DNA of 64,000 bases from Plantago ovata. Lineage: Eukaryota > Streptophyta > Magnoliopsida > Lamiales > Plantaginaceae. The notes below the pieces were generated by a model, which worked only from the letters and a program-made list of their open reading frames with translations, made no database searches and was not told the origin of the DNA. The position numbers were made by a program, and so were the translations under genes. Where the stretch lies: assembly GCA_028274465.1 (NCBI GenBank), contig CM051458.1:103432855-103496854 (forward strand). Reading direction: 5' to 3'. This document shows, piece after piece, positions 11,460-22,992 of the stretch; the stretch's first letter is position 1; every line of letters begins with the position of its first letter.

Positions 11460-13312
11460 GGGTTCGACAACCCAAAGGTCAACACCCACAGCTTTGCTTC
11501 TTAGAAAAATCATTAATGGCTTTGGACATTAGCGTTTTCCGGTTGCAATTATCCTTTCATCTTGTGGCTTCTTGTACAAGAAAGAGGCAGTATTTGTAGT
11601 ATAAAGTGAAGCCCCCTAGCTAGATTTCTGTAAGGAATTTTTTAATTTTTTTTTAACACAATTTTTTTTTTACATTCAATAAACGGAAAATCCTTCAGCT
11701 AAATCATTTATGTATTGATCTCGAAGTTTAACAATACTTTATATTGTTCATAAATCATCACTTTGAGTAAATTTCAGAAAGATGAGTGTTACTAAGTACC
11801 TAACATCCTTATATCTATACACCTCGGAAAATCAACACGGTCATTCTCATTTGATCTCCACCTATAATTCAATATTTATTCGCAAAAACTCGAATCTTAT
11901 ATTAAGAAACTGAGTGATGCATATGCATAAATATTCTTGAAGTACCACTTACAAAAAAGCATAAGACACTTATCCAAATGTTGCCATTCAGAAGAACCAA
12001 AGGTAGTGACCTTGAATTAGTGGATGTCTAATAGTCCTAGACTTTTGGCAAGAGACAACATATAGTTGCATTTCTATGACACCCTAAACTTCCAAGTTCC
12101 ATCACATAAGAGGTTCAAGCAAGCACTTTCATAGGGTAAAAGTTACTATCTTGGTCATGTTGGGCAGCCACATGAACTCTGGAAAGGATAGATTCATGAT
12201 CAGGTGCATACTTTGAACTCATGAGGAAGGGCCCCTGTAGCTTGCATGTGCAAATTTGTGGTATCTTTTGGTTCATAGGACCACAATTCATTCCTTTTGT
12301 GAGCTAACATGGGAAGTGGATTTTCGGTGCAACAATTATCCTTTTCTTGTGTCCTACATGATTGACGTGCGTGAGTGTTAAAACGTTATCCTTATTCCAC
12401 GATTGAGAAAAGAGTCTTACGATATTTTTACTTTGTGTTTGTTTAGCCAAAGGACCGGAAAAGGCAAGTGGTAGTTGATCAATTTGTCACCATATTTTCA
12501 TCAACGGTAATAACTTTTCATCAAATTGTGCGGAAGCCTGACCAACTAGAACGTTTAAAATTTCGCTAGAAAACAGCACAGTCCTTGTGATCTGTGACAT
12601 GTCAATTTTGTCAGAATGGTAAGTAAATGCAACTTTCGAACTCCAACGTCGGTTTTTTAGCTAACTTTTGCTCAAATATAGAAAAGTGGTGCATATGGAG
12701 TGCTCGAGAATGACACTTCTATAGAGACATGGGTGTTTTAACTGAGCAAAACTCTACGAATCAAACGAGTTTTGACGTGTAAAACATGTGGAAATTTAAC
12801 CTTTACCTTTAGTTAGTAGACAAAAGTTAAAACTTTCTTTTAATCTTATTATTATCATGATAAGATGTTGATATCTAGAAAGATTTTGAGACGTTTGTCC
12901 ACAAGAAAACGAAAGGGAAAGTAAATTGCATCACACTAATATACTTGGTTCATTGCTTGTTTACAACATACACTGAGCCTTCTAATAAAGATTAAAGACA
13001 AAAGAATGAGCAAGTTTCATTGTACACAAAGAAGAGTAGACAATTAGACATGACCAGTTGCATCTCACTGAAAGAATGAGAGGCTTCACACAAACACTAA
13101 ACAACACATGTTCAGTCGAACAATTGAAAGAATGATGCGATCGTCTGCTGACACAAAAGCAACAAACAACAAGGAACCTACAACACTAGAGACGACCTAG
13201 GACCGAAATTAATAGGAATAAACAAAAAATTGTGAATTGCCGATAAATTGGATGTTAAATGGTGTCAGTCTATGAACAGTTAAACAAATAGGCTTTTGGC
13301 AAAGGAGTGTAT
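11460..13312. other. Intergenic and 3' flank of the bZIP gene
   Basis: No gene, tRNA or transposon end could be supported. The last ~300 bp before 13313 probably include the 3'UTR of the bZIP gene on the minus strand. Confidence 0.35.
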
Positions 13313-16300
13313 TCAGAATGTACTGCTACTTTCACTGGCAGAAAGAGAAGGGCCTTCAGACTTCACAAGGTGAGAGTTTTTGTTGCTGATATCAAGACCT
13401 TGAAAACGACCAAGGGGGTCTTGGTAGAATGAGTCAGGGAGCCCTTGTGCACGGGCAGCAGAAAGCATAGGGTGCTGATGACTCGACATGCCAGCTGAAA
13501 GTGCGTGAAACTGCGGCATCTGTACATTTTGGGAATCATTTGGGCCTGGTCTGCCCATTTGAGAAAAGAAGCTTGACTGGTTGTTATATGACACATTCTG
13601 CATTGCAATGTTGAATGTGTCTGATGCAGCTGAAATTTCGCCAGTTGCAATTTTCAACCTTTCGACTTCCTGCTTCAGTGCTTCATTGAGTGCTGCATGT
13701 TTCAGACAGAAATGCGTTAAATTCTCCATGCCAAATAAGACAACAACAAAGAAAAGAGATACTATGTACTAATAGAGATGGCACTTCAAGTATTAAGAAT
13801 GCAAATGTCATTTGATACACTGTCGTTAAACTGCACAAGTAACAATGACGAACCTAAGTGCTTTACAAGAGTCATGATAAACTCATAAAGTATGACGCAT
13901 TCAGTTGCAAATTCCTTGTCTATGTGCATGATATCATTTTGAAGTTATGGATATCATGTTATGGTAGTTGACTAGTTTCACTAGGATGCACTTAACATAG
14001 TTAACCAAATGGAAAGAAAATAGAAGTCGCATATGCAAATAGTTGAGCATCTCAAGATTGCCAGATTTCAGAATGAATGATGTTTAACAGGCAAAACTTC
14101 AGTTCACAGAAAGAAGGAAACGTATACAAATAAAATACATGTACCATTATGCTCCTTAAGGACGCTACTACTTACCATCACGCAATTGAGCTTGTTGTTC
14201 CATGGCTTGTAACCGAACTTTGAGTTCTGTATTCTCATTACTCAGCCCCGATGTATCCCTCTGCAAGAGTAAATTTTCAAGAAAATACAATTATCTTTCT
14301 GAAGGGAAGATTCAACAGTATTCAAATATGCCAATCCAGTAAGAGCTTCAAAAAACAAAATTTCAGAGTCAGGAAGGATAGGGTGAAACTTGAAAGTGGA
14401 AGAGGGGTCTTGAGATTTCATGAGTTCAGGTCGAGTATTGCATGATTGCTTGCTTGCTGCATCATACCAGCTAACTTCTACTTAGAAAGTTTCACTTCTC
14501 AAATCCCATTCATATCACCTAATCTGGGATATATCTTACTATTAGTAAGGTTACCATCCACTTTTACATTACGAGACGAACAGGTTTGAAGGTTACAAAG
14601 TTTGAATTTGGAAGAAAAGGTGAGAGATAGAGAAGTTTATCTCCATGCACTCTAAAAGACAACCAAACCAAATTGAAGACAACACATTCTTTGTACTTTA
14701 CAAGAGGCCTAGAACGAAATGGTTCCTTTGGGGTAGCATATTTAACTTAAACTTATTAACGTCCAAATCATGTTTGGTCTTGCAAAGTACATGGCTCAGG
14801 AGTTGAGAAAAGTATCTTTCTCAGATGGCTAAGTTCATGAATGTACCTGGAACAGTGTCAATTGTGCAGAGAGAGTTGTTGCTTCAGTTTGAAGGGTCTG
14901 AACTTTTCTTTCCAGTTCAGATATGTAGCGGGCTTTTCTCTCTTTTGAACGAGCAGCAGACTGACGATTTGCCAATATCCTGAACCACAGACGGAATGAA
15001 GTTGATCAAGACATGGACACACAAACTATATATTAACTGATTACAAAACATTGATAACTGAAACTGAATCTTAGAGTATAAGCAAACATCAAGTAAGATG
15101 AACAAAGAAGAGCACTTTGACAGGTAAAATTGTAAACAATAAAAAGTGCAATATGTGATATTACGAGGTCTGTCTCACTCCAATGCACGTCTAATCTTTG
15201 CAGAAGGGATACTGTATCTTAAGTGTCAAGGTCAGCAGAAAACTCCTGGGTTTTACACACTAGTCCTTCTAATCTTCTTTTTAGCACCCAGACAATTAAA
15301 CTGATATTTCAGCAAGAAGATCAATATCGAGAAATATGAGGACATTTCCATTAGAGATTCATGTTTCCACCAGAAATTTTATGAAGAATTAATAAACTAT
15401 TTAGTATCAATAACATCATTTTGGACACAGACTGAGAACTCAAAGTGCTAATGTGCACTTGGGTAGACATTGCCAGAAATTTGTGCTGGGGTGCTTTTGG
15501 GATACAGTCTGTGCGAGTAGATATGATGTTGGGGGGCTGATTCAGAAATGCGTGCAGGGTAACCAGAACGCTCTATTACACTGGAATCCCATTGTATAGT
15601 CAGCCCTTATCGCAACACGAAACACGACAACCCATACCATGAGAAATCCAGAACCATCCAAAGCTATACAGAGATCAAGGAATATCAACAGAATATGAAA
15701 ACTTTGGGGAGAAGCTTGCCCTTGTGTAATCGAATAGCTAGACTATAGGTCGTGCTAATATCTTAGCTACACAATTTTCTTCCCAAATTGTGCTAATATC
15801 TTAGATCCGACATATAATTGGGATAACCTTCTAGTAGTATTCCTCTTCAGCACAGCCTCTTAAGGAAGTAATGGATCAATTCTAATAGGGATCACCAACC
15901 AATTCTGAGAATGCACATATGAACAAATTCAACACTATACTAAAACTATGAGTGAAGTCAGCAACTATAACAGAAGTAAGACAGATCAAATCTGAAACTA
16001 ATCGATTAGAATTTGATACTAGTGCTAAAACTATGACTGTACAGCACTAGTAAAGACAGATCAACTATAAAACCAAGCATAATTGAACATATCGAGCTCA
16101 ATTTCACCTCAATTCCAACTGAAAACCTAGAATCACAATCGGAAAATGAAGCACCAGTATTATATACCTTTTGGCCCGCTTAGGATCAATAGTCCAGAGC
16201 TCAGCAAGCTTATCCGGATCCATAGCCTTCTTCGCTTCAATACTACTACTACTCTCGAACAGAAAGCTCGAAGTTCCATCAACCGAGCTGCTATGCCTAT

Positions 16301-16548
16301 GCCTCGGCCTATCCCTATCCGCATTGTCACTCCCAATACCAGATCCATCAGCTCCCAGCTTCTCCATGTCCATGTAAGTTGAAAACAGATCGTCCTCCGA
16401 TCCAATCTGCTCGAAGCTTCCCGCCGGCGCGTCGAACGGGTCGGATGCCAGATCCAAGTCCTCCGGCAGCCGGAAGTTCACCTCCGAGTGTGCCCGCCGG
16501 TGGGTGAGACGAGCGTGGCGGCATTTTGTTAGGGTTTGGATCTTGCAT
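13313..16548 (-). CDS. Group-I bZIP transcription factor (VIP1/RF2/bZIP18-like), exon-1 frameshift
   Basis: Exons are 16548-16168, 14979-14847, 14260-14176 and 13692-13313, all with GT-AG borders. The N-terminal region carries [34 protein letters not shown], an [12 protein letters not shown] segment and [13 protein letters not shown]. The basic region [15 protein letters not shown] has Lys where most bZIPs have Arg, the mark of group I. A leucine zipper follows in exons 2-3, then a Gln/Ser-rich tail ending SESSSTF. Such proteins are nuclear DNA-binding factors, and several family members shuttle in response to osmotic or mechanical cues. The exon sum is 979 nt, one more than a multiple of three. 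The frame of the start [12 protein letters not shown] runs into a different frame from RRAHSEV. The mismatch maps to GGG at 16502-16504 on the plus strand, where two Gs would give ~325 residues. As written, full-length translation is broken. Confidence 0.85.
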
Positions 16549-18419
16549 TTTTGGTTGGTTTTGGTGGTGGTGTTGTTTTCCTTTTTCTCTCCCGCTAGTT
16601 CAGAAGGTGTAGACTAGAGAGGGAAAATATACAGTTGACGCTTTAAGGAAATTGAGAATATTAACGCGTTGGAGCTGCAGGGACTTTATGGTGTGGAAGC
16701 ATCCATGTGATTTGGCCCTGCACACATGGCCTTGCATGTTATGCTGCATGGGCACACAGAAATTTGCTACCCTACTTTTTCTTGTCTTCAGTTTGATATT
16801 AAATTTTATTGTCTTTTGGGTATTTTTTGCGATTTTTATCATTTTCAGTTATAGAAAAAACAATAAATTTGATATTGTCAAAATATTTTTCAATTGTTTT
16901 TAGGTAATTTGCCTACTATGTGAGAGTCTTGTTTTACTAAATCGACGAAATAGAGGTAAGGTAAGTTAAAAAAGGGAGCAAGTATAGCAACCTTAACTTT
17001 TGTTTCTCCTCAAATGACACCCAAAAAAAGTCATATCACAAATGGGAAATGGTGGGGAATAGCAAAGGAAGGAAGGAAGATTTATAACTGTCAACGCCGG
17101 CTTTAAAGGTTGTCGAAAACCGATGGCATTGTAGATCGTGAACAACTGTTTGAAATATGATTTAATAGTCAAAATCGACCTCGTAATTTGTCGAAAATAG
17201 TCCGTTTTAATTATAAGACGACAAATAAATGTCTCTAACAAAACCTAGTGAGAGAAGAAAAGATCCAAAAAGAAAAAGTAAAAATGGGAGACTGGGTTAG
17301 AAATGCACAGTATGCCAAGTCGCCCCAAAACGCAACCCAAATTATGGTCGTCAATTTTAGGTTTTGGAGGGATCGGATCCAAATTACATAATTGATTCAG
17401 ATTTTAAATGACTTGGGTTCAATATATATATGAGTAAGTTTCTTAGATCCAAAATGGTCCTGTATCAATACCACACCAGTTCCAATACTAAATCACTTTA
17501 ATTGCAATATCAACATTGAATTATTTGCTAAATTGAATGAAAAATTAATAGCATCATTCAATATTAAATAATAATGTCCAACCTTCATTTGTTTTTGCTT
17601 AATATGACTTTCATCTATGTTCATACCTAAATTGCAAATCACATTTAAAGTTAAATCTTCTACGAATAACATAAATATACATATGGAGAGAGCCATACTA
17701 TAATTAGGAAACCAAAGGCCATGTTAGTCTTTATTCATTCAATGTGCACTAAACTTTTTCATGAGCTCGATCTATTGTTAGTAGTTGTATAAAATTTTGA
17801 TATTTAAGGTAGGAATTAATAGAATTAAGCGTGAAGATAAATCCTTATTTATTTTTATAAGTAAATTGGTTTCAAAATGAGTCACATTAAATGGATCCAA
17901 CAAAGTCATTTAGTAATTCACATATCCAATAAATTTTGAATCAAATTAAAATTTACTTGGTTTTACATTGGTTTGAATCCAACTCAATACTATCATCTAT
18001 GTCGAATCTAATAATAAAAAAGTATTGAACTATTAGAAAAAAATAAAATTAAAGAGGTCGAGATTATTAGATTGGATATTGGATATTTGGATGATGGGGT
18101 TTACACTTTACACTTACACAAACTTGAGTACTTGACCAAAACTGATTGAGGCGGCAAAGCTCTTTGATCTTGTCTTCTTGACTTATCCAAAATTGAATTC
18201 GAAACCAGAGCAAACATTCAATTTTTCACAATTTTCCCTCCATTTCCTTCCCACGCCTTCAATACGCGCCACCAACCTGCTTTTACTCCAACCTTTTCAT
18301 ATTCTTCTTTCCCTAACCCATCTCCCCAATTGCATCTCTTCTTCGTTTCATCGATTAAAGTCTTCATTTTGGCTCATTCTGTCAAAAGAGTCGGTCACCG
18401 GAGCTGAGGATCTTGAAAA
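16549..18419. other. Divergent intergenic region between the bZIP and repeat-protein genes
   Basis: It separates two genes pointing away from each other, so it should hold both promoters. A CT-rich tract (about 16570-16600) next to the bZIP start and a C/T-rich leader (about 18230-18400) before the other gene look like 5'UTRs. No TATA box stands out on either side. Several ORFs of 60-110 codons here show no motif and look like chance. Confidence 0.4.
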
Positions 18420-21261
18420 ATGGGTACACTCAGTAGGATGCGGCATGTCTTCTCACCTGACAAATCCATCTCAAAGGTTCGATTCGATCTCTCCACATAC
18501 ATCTAGCTATTGATTCCTTTTTCATTTCTTCGTTATTCAATTGTTTCTGTTGACGAGATGAGTTTTTCGTTTTCCGATTTGCTCTAGGGTTCGGTGGGAC
18601 ATAAAAGGGGCGTTTTCGAAGTCGAAGATACATCTGATGGTTCTCAGAAGAGACTTAAAATGAGGGATCTTGACTCGATTATTCGATCCGAAGGTCTGGT
18701 CTCCATGCCTTTTTTCTTCCCTTTTGTTAGTGTGTAGGGGTGGGCTCAGGAATTAGGGTTAGGCGGGGCGAAATTATATATACATGATTATTTCGAGAGT
18801 TAGAAATGAATATGAAAGTTAATGAGCCAGTTTCATTATTTACATGTTATTAATAAATCTTTGTTGTTGATAGAATTATTTTAGTGAAATTAGTTATTAT
18901 GATGCTATGGGGATTTGCAAAATTCTCTAGTATTACATGTGGAAAGTCAAACAAGCTCGTATTTTCTGAGACGGGGAGGGCAGTAGAGTAGATATGAGAG
19001 GGAATTCTCTAGCAGGATACTGAAAGGAAACTACTTTAATGTAGCTCAAGCAGGAATAGAGGGAAGCAAGAAAGCATGTCAAGATGTTGATGAGTCTGAT
19101 TCAAAAGTTGTCGATTTCAATGCTAATGTTGCGCGTGATGCAAGTGGAAATCGTGATGTTGCTATGGCATGTGTTGAAAGAACAATCAAGCTATCTGGTA
19201 AGGAATGTATTGAAGGAACTACGAAGCTACCTGTTAAGGAATGCATTGAAGGAGCAACCAAGCTATCTGATAAGGAATGCATTGAAGGAGCAACCAAGCT
19301 ATCTAGTAAGAAGGAATGTATTGAAGGAACAACCAAGCTATCTGGTAAGGAATGTATTGAAGGAACAGCCAAGCTATCTGGTAAGGAATGTATTGAAGCA
19401 ACAACCAAGCTATCTGGTAAGGAATGTGTTGAAGGAGCAACCAAGCTATCTGGTAAGGAATGTGTTGAAGGAACAAGCAAACTATCTGGTAAGGAATGTG
19501 TTGAAGCAACAACGAAGCTATCTGGTTCTTGTGATGAAAAGATAGTCTGTAATGGTTTGAAGGCTGGAGGATATGGTTTGGATCCTAGTAAAAGATTTGA
19601 AGACTTGAAGGTCAGGGATGATTCTAAATGTCTGAAATCAGTGGAGGAAACCGATTCCATGAGAGTTTGGAAAGGCCTGAAACAGCATAACTTCATGTCC
19701 TGTGCTCATGAACTGCTGTGCCAATACGTATACCGAAGAAGCGCGGAAGGAAGAAAAGTAGTAATGATGATTTCATGAAAAAGAAAACAGAACTAGTAAA
19801 AAGAGAGCAGGTCGATAGGTTTGCGTTTCTTGCTCCTCCGTGTGGGCTGCTTAACGGCCTTAGGCCTGGAATTATTAGCCGTGTCAGAAACAGTAAACAG
19901 GTTCTTTCCATCATTGAATCCCTTGTGAGATCTGAAAGAAGGGACACTCGACAGTCAGGGACTCTTTCAGAATCCAATGTGGAACTCGAGAGTAAAATGC
20001 TTGCACTAACGATTTCATCACCGGTTGCGGCTGTAGATGAATTCAAAAGCTGTTTGTCTACTGAGAGTGAGGGATCAGGGAACTTCAGCAGTGTTTCTGA
20101 AGGTTCATTCTTTATACTTCTCAAGTCTTACCACATTATAGGTGTTTGTTCAACTTAAACTTCTCATAAAGGTGAACTGATATGATCTGTGTTGAATTCT
20201 GATTCATACTAACTATACACGTCCCATTCTGATACCGTGACTATTGACATAATGTAAAATTAGAACGCACGCACGATTTAATGCTGATTTTGTCTCATTT
20301 TCAGCTGCTAATGTAGCTTCCCAATGGTTGGGACTTCTCACTCGTGATATAAAAGGACGCCTGGCAGGTTGTTATTTAACTCTTGAACACAGCTCATGAA
20401 TGCAAGCCTAATGTAGTACTTACTGTTACATTGACACTGGTGTCTGTTTGCAGCACTTGGACGGAGTAAAGCAAGATTCTTCGCTGTCATTACTACGGAA
20501 TTACCGTTACTAATTTCAAAAGAATTCTCCTCTAACGCGGACAAAGGAAATCTTGATGCACATATTGATAGATGGAGCGGTCTCTTTGATCGGACACATA
20601 AATCACTCTGTGACGAAGAGACTCATTTAGTAAGTTTTTGCATCTTATGAATAATTTGACCTTTCATTAGTTCACCAGATATATATTCTGGTTATACATG
20701 TTTTTTCATCTTTTAGCCTACTTTGTGCAACGTTTTCAACTTGGGATCTATGTCAGTGCAATTTTCTGAGTAGTGAATAATTTGAACTAAAAAAAATTGT
20801 GTTTTTATTGCTTCCATGGTTGGAGTTTTTTAGGTCAATTGACTTTAATGGAACTTAAGATCATGTATCTTCTTGGGTGGAAGTGATAGCTAAACATGAT
20901 CTGTGATTATATATCATCAGGAAAGCTGGCTGAACCAAGTGAATGAACTGCAGATGCTTTGTGAAAGGGGTGTGTATAAACAACGTTTGTTAGGAAATAA
21001 CACCAGGTAATTATCGATTGTGAGTTTGTTGCACTTGTAAGTACCATGTGCAGAAACCTACCACCTGTTTGAATATAGTACTTCAACATTCAAATAGCAT
21101 CTACTATATCATGTTGAGTGTGCAAGAATACAGTTGTTTCTTACTTAGCGATTACTTGAAAATGCAGATCAGGAGAAGTTGAAAACAACCTGGAAATCAT
21201 GGCTGCTGCTGCTTCAATATATTCAACTTGCAAGTTTATGTCATCACTGGGAGGAAACTGA
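18420..21261 (+). CDS. Plant protein of unknown function with 12-residue KLSGKEC repeats; one-base frameshift
   Basis: Seven exons fit GT-AG rules: 18420-18476, 18588-18693, 19045-20102, 20305-20367, 20454-20629, 20921-21006 and 21168-21261. The start MGTLSRMRHVFSPDKSIS is the first ATG of the open frame. Residues ~102-215 are nine tandem 12-mers (consensus KLSGKECIEGTT). A basic PKKRGRKKSS segment (possible nuclear signal) follows, then a conserved-looking block FAFLAPPCGLLNGLRPGI and C-terminal helical exons ending MAAAASIYSTCKFM. I recall similar uncharacterised plant proteins but no function. Exon 3 is one base short of consistent phase. Frames change near 19710 (CATGAAC; an extra G there would join RVWKGLKQHNFMSCAH to the basic segment). 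With that base the protein would be 546 residues; as written the upstream frame stops at 19776-19778. Confidence 0.75.
19185..19526 (+). repeat. Coding minisatellite, 36-bp unit, nine copies plus a partial
   Basis: A 36-bp unit of the form AAGCTATCTGGTAAGGAATG plus 16 bp is repeated nine times in frame, with a 15-bp partial copy at the end. One unit carries an extra AAG codon (39 bp). Copies differ at a few positions (Ile/Val, Gly/Ala, Thr/Ala/Ser), so the array has diverged slightly or is being homogenised. The reverse strand is also open across the array, as expected when the period is a multiple of three. Confidence 0.9.
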
Positions 21262-22315
21262 CCATTTGGGTGATTCTCTAATCTCTAGCAGCAAGTGGTT
21301 CTGTATAACCAAGTTCATGTTGTATTAGCATATCGGCTTATCCCACATAGCCTTGTAGAATATTAGCTTAGTAGTTTCTTTAATCATCTGTGAAAACTCA
21401 ACTCTCTTTTGCAAGTTATGTTTCCTGTTAGACCCGATGATTAGTGATCAGAATTGAGAACTGTCAAGTAAAAGTTGGACGAGAAGCAACTGGATTTCAG
21501 CGTTTTTGCTTTCATTGCCCCATCATGCAGGACAAAGTGCAAAAGAAGCTTATCTGTAACATGTTTTGAAGAGTATTCACTGTATATTTTTTGTAAAGAA
21601 TTGATTCCCGTGTTACGTTAAGTTTGAATCACGAGACAACAATGCAGCAGTACAAAGCCTTTAACATATTATGTACTCTTATCTACAGCGACAAATACGA
21701 AAACCTGGTCTCCGGCATTCCTTGAATAGTAGTCGGTTAGGTGTAATGTACTTCCCTGAGAACAAGCTATCTCAGTGTCCCAGATGCAGATGAAGCTGAA
21801 GTGGTGCTGCAGTATGATCGAGTATTTGAGTGGATATATGCGATGATCTTTTGGGTAGCCCAACCCATCAACATGACCAATATCCAATAAGAATGAGAGA
21901 ATCTGAAGCCCACTATAAGAGTCTCTAAGGCTTTTGCTTGGACTTTATCTGTTCAAATCCTTTGGGCTCAACAAAAAATAAATAAATAAATAAAATAGGC
22001 ATGTATGCTTTGTTATGTTTTTCAAACACTACTTTAAATTAAAAGTAAAAAAGTAAAAATTTGTGTTACTTGGTTTAACGGTACAAATTAGAAAATTATG
22101 ATAGTGTAACACTCTAATGGGTTATATTAAGTTATTAAGATTCTTACTTTAATTTCAATTCAAATAAGTTCAGTTCAGTCAAATTAATTAAGTTAAAAAA
22201 AAATTAAGCTATGTGTGTTTTTAAAATGTTTAGGTGGGCAGTTGTGTGATTGTTTACATAGTTCTATATATGTTTGAAGTATGTATAATGTCAACCGTGT
22301 TTCGGTTATCAGATG
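21262..22315. other. 3' flank and intergenic
   Basis: The first few hundred bases after the stop probably form the 3'UTR of the repeat-protein gene. No other gene is supported. The last 8 bp (22308-22315, ATCAGATG) are the left target duplication of the hAT element that follows. Confidence 0.4.
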
Positions 22316-22984
22316 TAGGACTGAGCACCGGTCCAAACCCGGATCGGATCGGACCGGAATGGATCGGACTATTCGGACCACCTTTTTGTTCACCCGTTGC
22401 CCGGACCGGCTATATACGGGTCTGACCCGGACCGGATCGGAATTTCCGGTCCGGTCTGGACCAGACCCGTATATGTCCGGATTTCCTTGTTTAAAAATTT
22501 TTTTTGCCATGTTACTTTATACTGCAGAGGAAGCCGAACTGCGGCATTAAGTGAAGTAATAAGATAAGAATATAGTGAATATACTAAGCACGAACAGAGG
22601 AAGCCGCAACCGGAGAATGAATAGGAAACGGAGAACTAGGAAGTAAAATAATAAGAATAAAAATCATACCAGAACAGCAAGGAGCAGAGCCGATCAGAGA
22701 AAGGGGAAGATCGCGGAGCGGAGCCGATCAGCGTGGCCTTGTGTGACGGTTTGTGTTTCTTGTTTTGTATCGTAAAGGTGAAAAGTGACTGGTAGGGTAT
22801 AAGACAAACTAGGGTTAATGTAAAAAAGTTAAAAGAAAAAAATGTAAAAAAAAAAAATACGGGTCATCCGGGCCAAACCCGTAAATTTCCGGGTTTGGCC
22901 CGGACAAGACCGGACCCGGACATGGGCAGATCCTATGACCCGGGGACCGGACCGTATGGGACAGTCCGGGTCTGCTCAGTCCTA
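22316..22984. mobile_element. Non-autonomous hAT element, 669 bp, intact ends and 8-bp TSD
   Basis: The ends TAGGACTGAGCA and TGCTCAGTCCTA are perfect 12-bp inverted repeats. The element is flanked on both sides by ATCAGATG (22308-22315 and 22985-22992), an exact 8-bp target duplication diagnostic of hAT transposition. Subterminal regions are full of CCGG/CGGACCGG-type motifs in both orientations (22330-22480 and 22860-22980), as expected for hAT transposase binding sites. The GC-rich ends stand out from AT-rich surroundings. There is no transposase ORF. The perfect duplication implies a fairly recent insertion. Confidence 0.9.
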
Positions 22985-22992
22985 ATCAGATG

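Noticed and set aside
16348-16548. 66-codon ORF starting MQDPNPNK taken as a separate small gene
   Set aside because: It is the true start of the bZIP gene running out of frame after the extra base, not an independent protein.
19079-19696. 205-codon antisense ORF over the 12-residue repeats (HSLPDSLV repeats)
   Set aside because: The 36-bp period keeps all frames open through the array; it has no start context or introns of its own, and the sense strand has a supported exon chain.
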